Notes: generated by a model from the sequence alone, not told the origin. Shown: positions 48,038 through 57,324, numbered from the stretch's first letter. The stretch: 64,000 bases of DNA from Anabaena sp. UHCC 0204 (GCF_009711975.1 NZ_VIKW01000008.1:1-64000), one strand, 5' to 3'. Numbers and translations: made by a program.

Positions 48038-48164
48038 GTCAGACTAGATAAATCCTGCAAATAAACAGATAATTAAAATCTGACGCACTCTATCAAAAAT
48101 CTTTTGTAGGGTGCGTCAGACTAGATAAATCCTGCAAATAAACAGATCATTGAAATCTGACGCA
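48038..48164. repeat. 50-bp direct repeat, two copies, each a hairpin
   Basis: Units at 48038-48087 and 48115-48164 differ at 2 of 50 positions. Each begins GTCAGACTAGATAAATCCTG and ends TCTGACGCA, so (T)GCGTCAGA/TCTGACGC(A) arms pair. A TTGTAGGGTG stretch precedes both. A partial relative (GTCTGACTAGATAAACACCTG) lies near 55888. The whole 489-bp gap 47958-48446 has no gene; its right part also holds a TTGTCAATTATCAATTG-type repeat. Confidence 0.75.
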
Positions 48165-48446
48165 TATTTTTAATAAACTTTAAATTACATTTTGTAACTT
48201 AAAATTACACATTCAAAATTAATATTACCCGGACTCATAGCCAAGAGCCAGAAATAATTAACTATTCCTGGTACTTAACTACTGTGCAAAAATCAACAAT
48301 GGACAATTGTCTCCCACTTCTAGGGCGAGAATTGAGAAAAAGGAATTTTTTGGCTTTTTTCTCCTTTAAAGGAGAGGTTTTAAACATTGAATGAAACAAT
48401 TGTCAATGATCAATTGATAACTTGTCCTACTTAGTAATTATTAATA

Positions 48447-49364
48447 ATGCATCAAAGTTCTGGTCGTTGGCGCTTAGGGCTAGGTTTATCATTGGTAACG
48501 GTTTTTTTATGGGGAGTTTTACCTCTAGCCTTAACAGTAACCTTACAAGTTCTAGATGTCTACACCATCGTTTGGTTTCGCTTTTTAACTGCCTTCCTTT
48601 TACTAGCAATTTATTTATTTGTCAAGAAAAAATTACCAACTTTAGCAGAATTACGTGCTACTTCGTGGCAATTATTAGTAGTTGCTACCATATTTTTGGC
48701 CGCCAACTATTTTCTGTTTATGCAAGGTTTAGCATTTACAGCCCCAGCTAATGCTGAAGTCATCATTCAATTATCTAGTGTGTTATTAAGTTTCGGTGGA
48801 TTAGTAATTTTTCACGAACGCTATACATTATATCAATGGTTAGGTGTTGGTATCTTGGCTTCAGGTTTTGCCCTATTTTTTCATGCCCAATTAGCCACTA
48901 TCATCACAGCTAAAGGTCAATATTTATTAGGTAGCGGTTTACTGGTTTTAGGAGCAGTAGCATGGGCTATTTATGCCTTATCACAAAAACAACTATTGCA
49001 ATCTTTATCCTCTGCCAAAATCATGTTGATTATTTACGGTGGCTGTGCTTTATTATTCACGCCATTGGCAAAAATCAATACAATTTTCACTCTTGATAAC
49101 TTTCATTTTACAACATTGGTATTTTGTGCTTTTAATACTCTCATTGCCTATGGTGCTTTTGCTGAATCATTGGAACATTGGCAAGCATCAAGAGTAAGTG
49201 CTGTCATAGCTTTAGCTCCAATTATTACCTTATTTTCCGGTTGGCTCATGTCCGCAATTGCTCCTAATATTATCTCTCATGAACAAATATCATTGTTAGG
49301 AATTCTTGGCGCTTTTTTAGTTGTTCTTGGTTCAATATCTATTACTTTAGGCAAAGCCCATTAA
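48447..49364 (+). CDS. EamA/DMT-superfamily transporter
   Basis: A 305-residue membrane protein with ten predicted transmembrane helices in two EamA repeats (LVTVFLWGVLPLALTVTLQ...; LVLGAVAWAIYALSQKQLL...). Both repeats show the family's Trp/Pro pattern. DMT exporters carry amino acids, nucleotides or other metabolites; the substrate is unknown here. It is a stand-alone gene. Confidence 0.9.
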   Translation: MHQSSGRWRLGLGLSLVTVFLWGVLPLALTVTLQVLDVYTIVWFRFLTAFLLLAIYLFVKKKLPTLAELRATSWQLLVVATIFLAANYFLFMQGLAFTAPANAEVIIQLSSVLLSFGGLVIFHERYTLYQWLGVGILASGFALFFHAQLATIITAKGQYLLGSGLLVLGAVAWAIYALSQKQLLQSLSSAKIMLIIYGGCALLFTPLAKINTIFTLDNFHFTTLVFCAFNTLIAYGAFAESLEHWQASRVSAVIALAPIITLFSGWLMSAIAPNIISHEQISLLGILGAFLVVLGSISITLGKAH

Positions 49365-49654
49365 TAGAACTTATTCGCATAATTTCAGGTTAATCAATCT
49401 TAATACACAATAAATACTGATGTAGAACATTTATGTATTTATTATGATTTTAACAGAAATGCTAGTAATGAGAAGTGAACTTTGCCCAGCAACTCCATTA
49501 CATTTCTAATTTGATTTTGGCATTTTTGCTAAGAAATATATCTCAATTAATCAATGATATCTGAAGCAAACAATACTTTATTAATTGATCAGGGTGTTTA
49601 AATAACTACCAAAATTTGAGCCTCGCTCAACAATATCACCACACAAGTTAAGCG

Positions 49655-51358
49655 ATGAATATGTTTGGTAATTGGGGCAGCACCCTCAGAAAAAATTCCC
49701 TGTCACTTGTGCTATCAATGTTGCTGCCAACATTTGGTATAAGTAACTCTGTCATGGCAGCAGAACAAATTCATGCTTCTTATTCAGCACTAGAAATTTC
49801 TATCCCTATTAGTATCTTAGAAAGTTATGCTAAACATGGTATAATTAATGCGGATTTAGCAGGATATTACCAATATATTCCGGCTCATAAACTGCAAGAA
49901 TTAAGAAATATTCTGATGCAACCGCTCAGAATTAGCCCTTCTGTAGCTTCCCAATTTTTGGACACTCAACAAGGGAAATTTATCTTACAAAGATTGACCG
50001 AATTAATTAAAACATCTTCTCATCCCCAAGAATCAGAATTTCAGGCTTTACGCACAGCTTTAATTGCTGCTGCGGCTGAACCAGAAGGGTTAAATTTATT
50101 AAATTTATTACGTAAATATCCTCAAAAAAGTATTAGTATTGATGTAGCTTCTGGTATGCAAATTGCTGATGAATTAGAAAAAATGATCAGCGAAACAGAA
50201 AAAGCAATTTCTACAATTATCCAAGCATCCCATTTAGAAGCAGCTACAATTCCTCTAGAGAAATTATCTCAATTACCAGAGTTATCAAATCAACCAAATT
50301 TGCTAACTCAAAAACAAACATTACAGTTATTTGATTCAATCCGTAATCGGCATTTATCCACAGATATATATATTCCCAATACCTTACAACCTGCACCTGT
50401 AATTGTGATTTCTCATGGGTTAGGTTTAGATAGTAGTAACTTTCGCTATTTAGCTAATTACTTAGCTAAAAATGGTTTTGCGGTTGTTATTCCCAATCAT
50501 CCAGGTAGTGATGCTAAACAATTACAATCTTTAATTAAGAGAAATAGTAATCAAGTTGCCCACCCGAATGAATTTAAAGATAGACCCTTAGATATAAAAT
50601 ATATCTTAGATCAACTAGAATCAGATTCACGATTTCAACATCGGCTCAACTTGCAACAAGTGGGAGTATTTGGTCAGTCTTTAGGAGGTTATACTGCATT
50701 AGCTTTAGTTGGAGCAAAAATTAACTTTGAACAACTCAAACAAGACTGTCATGCAGAGAAAGTAAGAAATACTTGGAATATGTCTTTACTGTTGCAATGT
50801 CGGGCTTTAGAACTGCCAAATCAGTCAGGACAAGAGGATAATTTACAAGATCAAAGAATCAAAGCAGCGATCGCTGTTAATCCTATCACTAGTTCTATTT
50901 TTGGACAAGCTGGTTTAAGTCAAATTCACACCCCAGTCATGATTATTGGTAGCAGTGAAGATACTGTTGCACCAGCTTTATATGAGCAAATTTTACCTTT
51001 CTCTTGGATTACTTATCCCCAAAAATATTTAGTCATGTTACTAGGTGCTACTCATTTTTCTACCATTGGTAATAGCAACCCTGGAAGTACACAAATAGCC
51101 TTATCTACTGATATGGTAGGTGATGTTTTCCAAGCCCAGCATTACATGAATGCTTTAAGTTTACCTTTCTTCCAAACTTATGTAGCCAAGAAACCAGAAT
51201 ATCTTCCCTATCTGAATGCTGCTTATGCTCAAAGTATTTCTAGTCAGTCTCTCGGTTTAAATTTGGTGCAATCCCTTGATCATCTTAAATTAGCACCAGC
51301 TTTAGATGATCACTCTCCAGAAACAAATCCCGTAAAAAAAAACTTTCCCATACCATAG
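49655..51358 (+). CDS. Exported alpha/beta hydrolase (DUF1400 + dienelactone-hydrolase-like)
   Basis: A 567-residue protein with a signal peptide (LSLVLSMLLPTFGISNSVMAA). It has an N-terminal DUF1400 region (about 37-170) known from cyanobacteria and a C-terminal alpha/beta hydrolase (about 245-510). The oxyanion region is VIVISHGLGLDSSNFRY, the nucleophile elbow GVFGQSLGGYT, and the likely acid and His lie in GSSEDTVAP and GATHFSTIG. A lipase/esterase in the periplasm or thylakoid lumen is likely; the substrate is unknown. Confidence 0.88.
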   Translation: MNMFGNWGSTLRKNSLSLVLSMLLPTFGISNSVMAAEQIHASYSALEISIPISILESYAKHGIINADLAGYYQYIPAHKLQELRNILMQPLRISPSVASQFLDTQQGKFILQRLTELIKTSSHPQESEFQALRTALIAAAAEPEGLNLLNLLRKYPQKSISIDVASGMQIADELEKMISETEKAISTIIQASHLEAATIPLEKLSQLPELSNQPNLLTQKQTLQLFDSIRNRHLSTDIYIPNTLQPAPVIVISHGLGLDSSNFRYLANYLAKNGFAVVIPNHPGSDAKQLQSLIKRNSNQVAHPNEFKDRPLDIKYILDQLESDSRFQHRLNLQQVGVFGQSLGGYTALALVGAKINFEQLKQDCHAEKVRNTWNMSLLLQCRALELPNQSGQEDNLQDQRIKAAIAVNPITSSIFGQAGLSQIHTPVMIIGSSEDTVAPALYEQILPFSWITYPQKYLVMLLGATHFSTIGNSNPGSTQIALSTDMVGDVFQAQHYMNALSLPFFQTYVAKKPEYLPYLNAAYAQSISSQSLGLNLVQSLDHLKLAPALDDHSPETNPVKKNFPIP

Positions 51359-51474
51359 TCCGATTTGGATTTTGGATGCTAGGTATCGGTGTTTCCCTAC
51401 TGCATTTATTAACATTTTCCTAGTTTTAACAATTTGTGTAAAAATACAAAAATATCAAATCTCAAATTAAAATT

Positions 51475-52353
51475 GTGCAAGGTTTTCTGAATTTAAACAA
51501 ACCATTTGACTGGACTTCTCATGACTGCGTAGCCAAAGTACGAAAACTCCTGAACATGAAGCGAGTCGGACACGCAGGAACTTTAGATCCCAAAGCTACC
51601 GGAGTATTACCTATAGCTTTGGGGAAAGCGACAAGATTATTACAATATTTACCAGGGGAAAAAGCTTATCAAGCCACTATTCGTCTAGGTATACGCACTA
51701 CTACTGATGATTTGGAAGGTGACATTATTACCTCCACACCTTGTCCAGGATTAAATTTGGAGAATGTGAAAACCACACTTTCCCAGTTTATCGGCAAAAT
51801 TGAGCAAATTCCCCCCAGTTATAGCGCCATTCAAGTAGATGGAAAACGTCTATATGATTTAGCACGGAAAGGGGAAATAGTCGAAGTTCCAGTGCGAACA
51901 GTCGAAGTTTCCCAAATTCAGGTGTTAGACTGGCGAGACGGAGATTTCCCAGAATTAGACGTAGCCATATCTTGTGGTGCGGGAACATATATACGAGCGA
52001 TCGCCCGCGATTTGGGTATAGCATTAAATACAAATGGTACTTTAGCAGGTTTAATCCGTACAGAAAGCAGCAGTTTTCATCTCCAAAACAGTCTTACCTT
52101 CACAGATTTAGAAACTCAACTCCAATCTGGTATATTTCAACCTCTATCCCCAGATGCACCATTACAACATCTACCATCTATAGATTTACCACCACTATCA
52201 GCAAAAAAATGGTGTCAAGGTCAAAAAATTCCCCTTAATCTGAATATTCCCGATTTTGTGCGTGTTTATGAAACAGAATCCAATTTTTTAGGAATCGGCA
52301 AATTAGAAGATGATTTATTAATTCCCCAAATGGTACTTTTTGAATTTAATTAG
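51475..52353 (+). CDS. truB: tRNA pseudouridine-55 synthase
   Basis: Makes pseudouridine 55 in the T-loop of tRNAs. 292 residues. The catalytic Asp lies in [19 protein letters not shown], and the family motifs [21 protein letters not shown] and [15 protein letters not shown] are present, followed by a short C-terminal PUA-like region. Translation starts at GTG (51475), giving the usual [17 protein letters not shown] start. Confidence 0.97.
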   Translation: MQGFLNLNKPFDWTSHDCVAKVRKLLNMKRVGHAGTLDPKATGVLPIALGKATRLLQYLPGEKAYQATIRLGIRTTTDDLEGDIITSTPCPGLNLENVKTTLSQFIGKIEQIPPSYSAIQVDGKRLYDLARKGEIVEVPVRTVEVSQIQVLDWRDGDFPELDVAISCGAGTYIRAIARDLGIALNTNGTLAGLIRTESSSFHLQNSLTFTDLETQLQSGIFQPLSPDAPLQHLPSIDLPPLSAKKWCQGQKIPLNLNIPDFVRVYETESNFLGIGKLEDDLLIPQMVLFEFN

Positions 52354-52372
52354 GGCTATATAAAGTGAAATA

Positions 52373-52402
52373 ATTGACAATTGATAATTGACAATTGACA
52401 AC
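52373..52402. repeat. ATTGACA/ATTGATA heptamer repeat
   Basis: Four tandem heptamers of ATTGACA with one ATTGATA variant. Related stretches lie at 12295-12319, near 48395-48420 and at 62163-62179. It is a short tandem repeat of STRR type, in the 215-bp gap between truB and the PIN gene. The remainder of that gap contains dispersed GTCAGAATCAGG and TTGCGTAAGTCCT pieces. Confidence 0.7.
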
Positions 52403-52568
52403 GTTTAATAACGTAAGTTGTTAGTTAGGGAAATTGTCAGAATCAGGTGGTTATCGAGCGGAGTCGAGATAATTTACAAGATTTAAGGATGTACAGGATT
52501 AAGACTGAGATTTTATCACCAATTACCAATGTGCCAGTTGCGTAAGTCCTAGATAATTTTTTATTTTT

Positions 52569-53015
52569 TTAAACTGTCAACTCAACCATAGTCAAAACTC
52601 GCAATTCCTGTACCCGTTTTAAAGCCACATCATTTGTCAAAAACGCCTCACAACCAGAAGCAATAGCAGTTGCTACCTGTAAAGCATCTGGTAACTTCAG
52701 CCCATACTGAATTCGTAACTCAGCCGCTTGTTGGGCAATTGCAGCATCAATATTCACCAATAAAATTCCCTCCGTAGCTGTCAATAAATCTGTAAATCTC
52801 TGTCGTAACGTTACCTGTCCCAACCGAATAGGTAAAGTTACACATTCAGCCAAGGTTACAGGAGACACTACACCTTGTATTTGTCCTTTCTCTATCAGAG
52901 TAAATATTCCCTTTGCTACCTCAGCAAAAGCAGGTACAGCCTCCACATAATAAACCACAGGAGATGTATCTAAAAAAACTTTATTCACACCCTGCAAAGC
53001 ATCACTTAGCTTCAT
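52569..53015 (-). CDS. PIN-domain toxin
   Basis: A 148-residue PIN nuclease. Acidic motifs are VFLDTSPVVYYVE, LAECVT, LKLPDALQVATA and FLTNDVALKRV. It lies directly after an antitoxin gene, with an ATGA overlap that fixes the start at 53015 (the frame is open to 53048). The toxin should act as a ribonuclease. All acidic residues are present. Confidence 0.9.
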   Translation of the reverse strand: MKLSDALQGVNKVFLDTSPVVYYVEAVPAFAEVAKGIFTLIEKGQIQGVVSPVTLAECVTLPIRLGQVTLRQRFTDLLTATEGILLVNIDAAIAQQAAELRIQYGLKLPDALQVATAIASGCEAFLTNDVALKRVQELRVLTMVELTV

Positions 53016-53269
53016 TGAGGCTGTCTCCATGTTTCGCGTTCTTCCCACTCATCTCGCAACTGATTTACCCATTCTTGGGCATCCATTCCTTCTAGTAAAT
53101 TGGGAGCTATGCCATAAAAATCAGTTACCTTATACTTAGGTTTTGGAGTTACCGCAACAGCTTCTACAGATTGTTTCATCTGCTTCACCAAATGCTCTAA
53201 TACTTGCATTTGTTCTACTAGAGTCAATTGATCAATTTCACTTAAAACACGCTCAATTGAAAGGCTCAT
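53012..53269 (-). CDS. Antitoxin of the PIN pair
   Basis: An 85-residue protein (MSLSIERVLSEIDQLTLVEQ...). The N-terminal helical segment resembles small cyanobacterial antitoxins (LTLVEQMQVLEHLVKQM), and the C-terminal part is charged (WVNQLRDEWEERETWRQPQ). ATG at 53269 follows AGGAG and is preferred over GTG at 53290. The stop overlaps the toxin start. Role inferred from this coupling. Confidence 0.78.
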   Translation of the reverse strand: MSLSIERVLSEIDQLTLVEQMQVLEHLVKQMKQSVEAVAVTPKPKYKVTDFYGIAPNLLEGMDAQEWVNQLRDEWEERETWRQPQ

Positions 53270-53505
53270 TCTTTCTCTCCTAGAACTCACACACCTAATT
53301 TTTTTATTAATCCACGTTTTACAGATTCACTCAATGCAGTAGTTTTATGCAAAAGTCCTTCTTAATAAATTTGCATTAGTGTTTGTAATTCAGAATGTTC
53401 TGATTCTGCAAGAATACCACTTTACCTTAACATTATCAAGAAATTAATTAGGTTTATCTTCGTTTAACTCAACCTACTACAATAGAGTATAATTAAGTAA
53501 AAAGT

Positions 53506-54108
53506 ATGGCGGTTTTTTCTATGAAAGTTCCACTTTTAGAACAGGAAGAAGAAAAACTGGTAACTGTCCCTGGTGTTTCTTGGCAACAGTTTAAAACTAT
53601 TGAGGTGCAGTTACAAGAAAATCATGCTGTGAAATTGGCATATTTAGCAGGGGTGCTGGAAATTATGTCTCCTATTGGTGATAAACATGAATATGTCAAA
53701 AAAACGCTTTCTTATTTATTAGAAGCGTACATGAGACATAAGGGTATTCGGTTTTATGGTAGGGGTGGTTTTACTTTAGAAGAATCTGGTTATGCTTCGG
53801 GAACACCTGATGAGTCTTATTGTATTGGGACTAATAAAGAAGTTCCTGATATTGTGATTGAAATTATAGTTAGTAGTGGCACAATTAAGAGAACTGAATT
53901 GTATAAACCTAAGAGAGTTCCAGAAGTTTGGTTTTGGAAGAATAATAAAACCCAAATTTTTAGTTTAAATACTGTTTTTGAATATGAGGAAGTTAACCGC
54001 AGTCGGTTTTTACCAGACTTGGATAAGGAGTTATTATTGCAGTTTTTAGCTATTCCTGATCAATATGATGCTGTATCTCAATTTATTGAGTTGATTAGTG
54101 AGAAATAA
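53506..54108 (+). CDS. Uma2-family (DUF820) putative nuclease, copy 3
   Basis: A 200-residue Uma2 protein: VPGVSWQQFKTIEVQLQEN, YLAGVLEIMSP, HEYVKKTLSYLLEAYM, GTPDESYCIG and VPDIVIEIIVSSG with the acidic catalytic pattern, then VPEVWFWKNNKTQIFSL. The family fold is PD-(D/E)XK. It lies between two TA loci, and its stop is 4 bp from that of the PIN gene on the other strand. Two ATG codons, 53506 and 53521, are possible starts. Confidence 0.87.
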   Translation: MAVFSMKVPLLEQEEEKLVTVPGVSWQQFKTIEVQLQENHAVKLAYLAGVLEIMSPIGDKHEYVKKTLSYLLEAYMRHKGIRFYGRGGFTLEESGYASGTPDESYCIGTNKEVPDIVIEIIVSSGTIKRTELYKPKRVPEVWFWKNNKTQIFSLNTVFEYEEVNRSRFLPDLDKELLLQFLAIPDQYDAVSQFIELISEK

Positions 54109-54112
54109 AAAT

Positions 54113-54565
54113 TCATTCTAAATACTTATTCACAAACTCTTGAGGAGTTAAACATTCAAACTCTTTTGTTTCTTGGACTAAACAACGAATTAGTTTATAA
54201 TTAGCAGAAACAAAGCATTGAGTTTCACCCTTACTAGCAGTTAAATAAACTCCAATATCTTCACGAGGAATTAATCCTAACTCTTCTATTTTTAGCCATT
54301 CATCAGCAGTAAAATTTACATAAATAACTTGTAATTGCTGCCAAATTCTAGCAACAATCTGACTACCCCAGTCTTTGTTATACAAACGTTTGGAAACTCG
54401 TAAAATCTGATCTAATAAATCTTCTGAAATGATAATTTCTATAGATGATGTTTGTTGAAAACCAACCGATTCTAATATTTTTCTTTCATAACTATTCTGG
54501 TTAGCAACACCAATAATATAAATATTAGTATCTAAAAATAGACGTTGAGGGATATTATGACTCAT
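54113..54565 (-). CDS. PIN-domain toxin of a three-gene module
   Basis: A 150-residue protein with a PIN-type start, RLFLDTNIYIIGVAN, a central IIISEDLLDQILRV and later acidic residues (GLIPREDIGVYLTASKGE; FVSANYKLI). The last Asp of the canonical set is not clear, so the activity is less certain than for the other PIN proteins here. It overlaps the RHH antitoxin gene by 11 nt. Confidence 0.75.
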   Translation of the reverse strand: MSHNIPQRLFLDTNIYIIGVANQNSYERKILESVGFQQTSSIEIIISEDLLDQILRVSKRLYNKDWGSQIVARIWQQLQVIYVNFTADEWLKIEELGLIPREDIGVYLTASKGETQCFVSANYKLIRCLVQETKEFECLTPQEFVNKYLE

Positions 54566-54863
54566 TTTGATGCCGTGCTTTTAATAAATATTCTTCAGCC
54601 ATTTCTTTTTTCACATCTTGAATTAAATCAATAATTTTACCATACTCATTATATCCTGCATTATCTAAGGAATCTTTTACCTGTGATCCTAATGTTTCTA
54701 GGGTAATTAATGGTTGTTTGTGAAAATATTCTTGCTGAATTTGTGCAGCAGCTTGTGTTAAAATTAGCTTTAACTCAGATTGGAGAGTGCGTCCATTTTG
54801 TTCTGCTTGATATTTGAGTTTTTCCACTAGGTTGGGTTCTAGGTTATCTATAATTATTTTCAT
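54555..54863 (-). CDS. FitA-like ribbon-helix-helix antitoxin
   Basis: A 102-residue protein. The N-terminus MKIIIDNLEPNLVEKLKYQAEQNGRTLQSELKLILTQA is an Arc/FitA-type RHH domain that binds DNA as a dimer. The C-terminal 55 residues are helical and charged (DLIQDVKKEMAEEYLLK) and should bind the PIN toxin. It overlaps both neighbours (20 nt upstream, 11 nt downstream), so all three genes are translated as a unit. Confidence 0.85.
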   Translation of the reverse strand: MKIIIDNLEPNLVEKLKYQAEQNGRTLQSELKLILTQAAAQIQQEYFHKQPLITLETLGSQVKDSLDNAGYNEYGKIIDLIQDVKKEMAEEYLLKARHQNES

Positions 54864-55083
54864 ATTTGGTATCTGGGTTTTGGTTAGTTGATATTATAGC
54901 ATATTGAGGACGATTTTGCTCATCAGGATAATGACAATGAACAGCATCTTTAATTAATTTTCTTAGTTCTTGAAGACTATCAGCTTGAGTAAAAATTGAT
55001 TGATTAATAGCTTTAGCAATATAACCACCTTCATGATCTGCTTCAACTAAGAAAATAATTTCTTTGATCCTATTTTCACTCAT
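54844..55083 (-). CDS. HicB-like small protein
   Basis: A 79-residue protein, MSENRIKEIIFLVEADHEGG..., followed by YIAKAINQSIFTQADSLQEL and a DAVHCHYPDEQNRPQ end. It belongs to a small family with a HicB-like fold, often mislabelled '2-oxoisovalerate dehydrogenase'. No HicA partner is adjacent; instead it is the first gene before an RHH antitoxin and a PIN toxin. ATG at 55083 is preferred because the upstream open frame is not conserved in this family. Confidence 0.72.
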   Translation of the reverse strand: MSENRIKEIIFLVEADHEGGYIAKAINQSIFTQADSLQELRKLIKDAVHCHYPDEQNRPQYAIISTNQNPDTKYENNYR

Positions 55084-55292
55084 AATGCACTTTCTTAAAC
55101 AATTACGTTGAAAGTCATAATAATTATATCCCTTGAAAATTAAGATATGATGAAAATATTGTTCAATCAATTGTCACAACTAAATGAAGAATGAAAAATC
55201 ATTAAGTTCTGATGTTTGAGTTTTGACTTCACGGCGGTACTAGGTTGGGTTCAAAGATAATCGTAAGTTTAAGAGATTATTGAAAAAGCATC

Positions 55293-55311
55293 GGGCGGTT
55301 AGAAACCGCCC
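55293..55311. terminator. Hairpin GGGCGGTT-AGA-AACCGCCC
   Basis: A perfect 8-bp GC-rich stem with a 3-nt loop, 16 bp beyond the stop of the glutaredoxin-like gene on the minus strand. TGCTTTTTCA follows in that direction, so it can serve as its terminator. Confidence 0.65.
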
Positions 55312-55326
55312 TTCTAATCGCCCATT

Positions 55327-55590
55327 TCAACTTTTCACATACTTACCTAACATTGTTTCCAGACGTTCAACACTCAGCCGAGGAGAAGGGCGAGGTATAG
55401 ATTGTTCTGTACCGTCGCTAGTAAGTAAATGTAGTACCGGGACTTCATATTGATATGCTGCAAACCAATCATCACGGGTGGTAATATCCCGAACTTCTAA
55501 CTCAAAACTGAGATTTTTGATTTGTTCGAGTTTTTCCTGTAACCCTTCACAGAGATGACAACCTGGTTTGCTGTAGAGAATTAATTGCAT
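55327..55590 (-). CDS. Glutaredoxin-family protein
   Basis: An 87-residue thioredoxin-fold protein (DUF836/glutaredoxin-like). It opens MQLILYSKPGCHLCEGLQEKL with a C-x-x-C redox motif, then has LSFELEVRDITTRDDWFAAY and the cis-Pro segment YEVPVLHL. It is a probable dithiol reductant in the cytosol. It is a stand-alone gene with a hairpin terminator. Confidence 0.9.
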   Translation of the reverse strand: MQLILYSKPGCHLCEGLQEKLEQIKNLSFELEVRDITTRDDWFAAYQYEVPVLHLLTSDGTEQSIPRPSPRLSVERLETMLGKYVKS

Positions 55591-55934
55591 GGTCTAGGAT
55601 TGAATAAGGTTGAAGTATGACTTTTTTCATGTTTTGATAGCAGTTTTCAGGAAATAGTTGACATCCAGTGAGGATAAAACTCTTACACACAAAGACTTTC
55701 CACCCATTTTCTTTTCCCTACTAGAGCCGTTACCAAAATTGTAACAGTTGAGGATTTATAGACCTGGACGTGGGATATTGAACAACTAGTACAGCACGGC
55801 GTAAGTTAACAAACGATTAAAAATACCTAAAAAGCCTGTTTAATCTGCTTTTTTAATTCCACCCGCGGTACTAGCACATGATCAACGTCTGACTAGATAA
55901 ACACCTGAAAATCTGGAGCTATTGAGGTAAAAGA
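55591..55934. other. Intergenic region with repeat copy C
   Basis: The 344-bp gap between divergent genes holds repeat copy C (listed separately) and a short relative of the 48038 repeat near 55888. A GGAG sequence sits 15 nt before the downstream lipoprotein ATG. No further gene was found. Confidence 0.5.
55786..55874. repeat. CTAGTAC-bounded repeat, copy C
   Basis: About 89 bp from CTAGTACAGCACGGCG to CGCGGTACTAG, with the core CGATTAAAAATACCTAAAAAGCCTG and a T-rich run. It matches copies A (20085) and B (47489) in order and ends but is shorter by 15-20 bp in the T-rich part. Confidence 0.75.
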
Positions 55935-56147
55935 ATGAACCGAGAGAAATTGAATTCTGTAAAAACCAATTTTCTACAACGACGTTATGGCGTAAGTTTA
56001 GGAAGACGTTATGTTTTAGCGGCTGCTAGTGTTATGCTGATCAGTGTATTTGGTTGTTCCTCGGTAGACAATAGTAGTAACGCCCTCTCTAAATCTTATT
56101 TACCTGGCTCTAAACCCAGCCTTTCGCCGGAAAACAATCCATTTTGA
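55935..56147 (+). CDS. Small lipoprotein
   Basis: A 70-residue protein with a long, twin-arginine-containing N-terminus (YGVSLGRRYVLAAASVML), a hydrophobic segment and a lipobox-like VFGC at about residue 41. The mature part is only about 30 residues, Ser/Pro-rich (SYLPGSKPSLSPENNPF). No domain is known. GGAG lies 15 nt before the ATG. It converges on the AI-2E-family gene with 16 bp between stops. Confidence 0.65.
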   Translation: MNREKLNSVKTNFLQRRYGVSLGRRYVLAAASVMLISVFGCSSVDNSSNALSKSYLPGSKPSLSPENNPF

Positions 56148-56163
56148 GGTCAATAGGTTAATT

Positions 56164-57324
56164 TTAAGAAACACTCAAGGAATTATTCGCTTCAATTTTT
56201 GAAGATTCTTCTGGTGTCATGGGTGCAGCTATCTCCCCTGGAGAAGAGTCTTCTGTGTCGAGATTACGACTGGGAGGGCGAATGGCGCTAATGATGCTTT
56301 TAATGACAACAGCACAGGGGACAGCTACAATTACCCCTAAAAGTCCACCAATTCTCGCCCCAGTCAAAACAGAAATTAAAATCCAAACAGGGTTTAAACC
56401 AGTAAAACTGCCTAAAATTCGGGGTGCAATCAGATTTTCGAGAATTTGCTGCACGATGACGGCGGCTATTAATACCCTCACCCCCATAGAAACATCTTGC
56501 AGTGAGACTAAAGAAGTTGTCAGGGCGATACCTACAGAGCCGCCAAAGGGGATAAGTGCCATGACTCCAATAGTTAACCCAAATAATAAACCAAAGGGAA
56601 CTTTCAGCCACAAGAAGGTGGGAATGAGAGCAGATGCCATGCAGGTTGATAAAATTAATTGGGTAATAAAAAAGTTTTGAAAGCTCAAACGCACTGTTTT
56701 AGAGAAGGGAACGCGAAATTTAGAAGGTAGCCATTCTACTAAACTTTGCCAAAGTTCACCGCCATGCTGTAATAAATAAAACGTTAGTACCATTGTCAGC
56801 AGGAAATCTAGCAAACTGGTAAAAGTGACTACAGCTAAATTTAATACCTGTCCAGCGATCGCCTGTAATTGTCCTTTGACGCGATCGTTAATTTGTGCCG
56901 CTAAAGCATCGAGGTTGATGGGTAAACCCATACCTTCCGCTTTTTCATTGAGTATCATTAATTGAGAACGCCCTGAATCAATTAAGTCTGGTAAACGAGC
57001 CACCAGTTGCTGTGCTTGACTCAGCGCCAGAGGAAACAGGGTGACACCTAGTGCTAATAAAATGGATAATGCTAATAGAAATACCAGGATGGCTACTTGT
57101 TCGCGTTTAGCACCATGAGTCTCCATCCAACTAACAGGGTAGTTGAGTAGAAATGCTAGTACCGAAGCTCCGACTAAAATCACTATTAAGGAATGGAAGT
57201 AATTGAAAATTGCAGCGATCGCCCAACCATTGAGAACTAATAAGGGAGCAAGAAGAGCGATCGCTAAAAATCTTGCTATAGGTGTCAGTGTTTGCCACCA
57301 ATTGAGTAGCTTACGTGTCTGCAT
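56164..57324 (-). CDS. AI-2E-family membrane transporter
   Basis: A 386-residue membrane protein of the AI-2E (TqsA/YdiK) family with eight predicted transmembrane helices: a pair near residues 15-65, one near 80-105 and a C-terminal cluster (VTFTSLLDFLLTMVLTFYLL... onwards). The signature PFGGSVGIAL and GLNPVWILISVLTGARIGG segments are present. The family exports autoinducer-2 or other small solutes; some members are Na+/H+ antiporters. The last 40 residues are a polar acidic tail. Substrate unknown. Confidence 0.9.
   Translation of the reverse strand: MQTRKLLNWWQTLTPIARFLAIALLAPLLVLNGWAIAAIFNYFHSLIVILVGASVLAFLLNYPVSWMETHGAKREQVAILVFLLALSILLALGVTLFPLALSQAQQLVARLPDLIDSGRSQLMILNEKAEGMGLPINLDALAAQINDRVKGQLQAIAGQVLNLAVVTFTSLLDFLLTMVLTFYLLQHGGELWQSLVEWLPSKFRVPFSKTVRLSFQNFFITQLILSTCMASALIPTFLWLKVPFGLLFGLTIGVMALIPFGGSVGIALTTSLVSLQDVSMGVRVLIAAVIVQQILENLIAPRILGSFTGLNPVWILISVLTGARIGGLLGVIVAVPCAVVIKSIISAIRPPSRNLDTEDSSPGEIAAPMTPEESSKIEANNSLSVS

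Noticed and set aside
48038-48164. CRISPR array
   Set aside because: Only two units with a 27-bp spacer-like gap, the units are hairpins of 50 bp, and no cas gene is present.
56219-56680. 153-codon frame antisense to the AI-2E-family gene
   Set aside because: Shadow frame; the opposite strand encodes a clear membrane protein.
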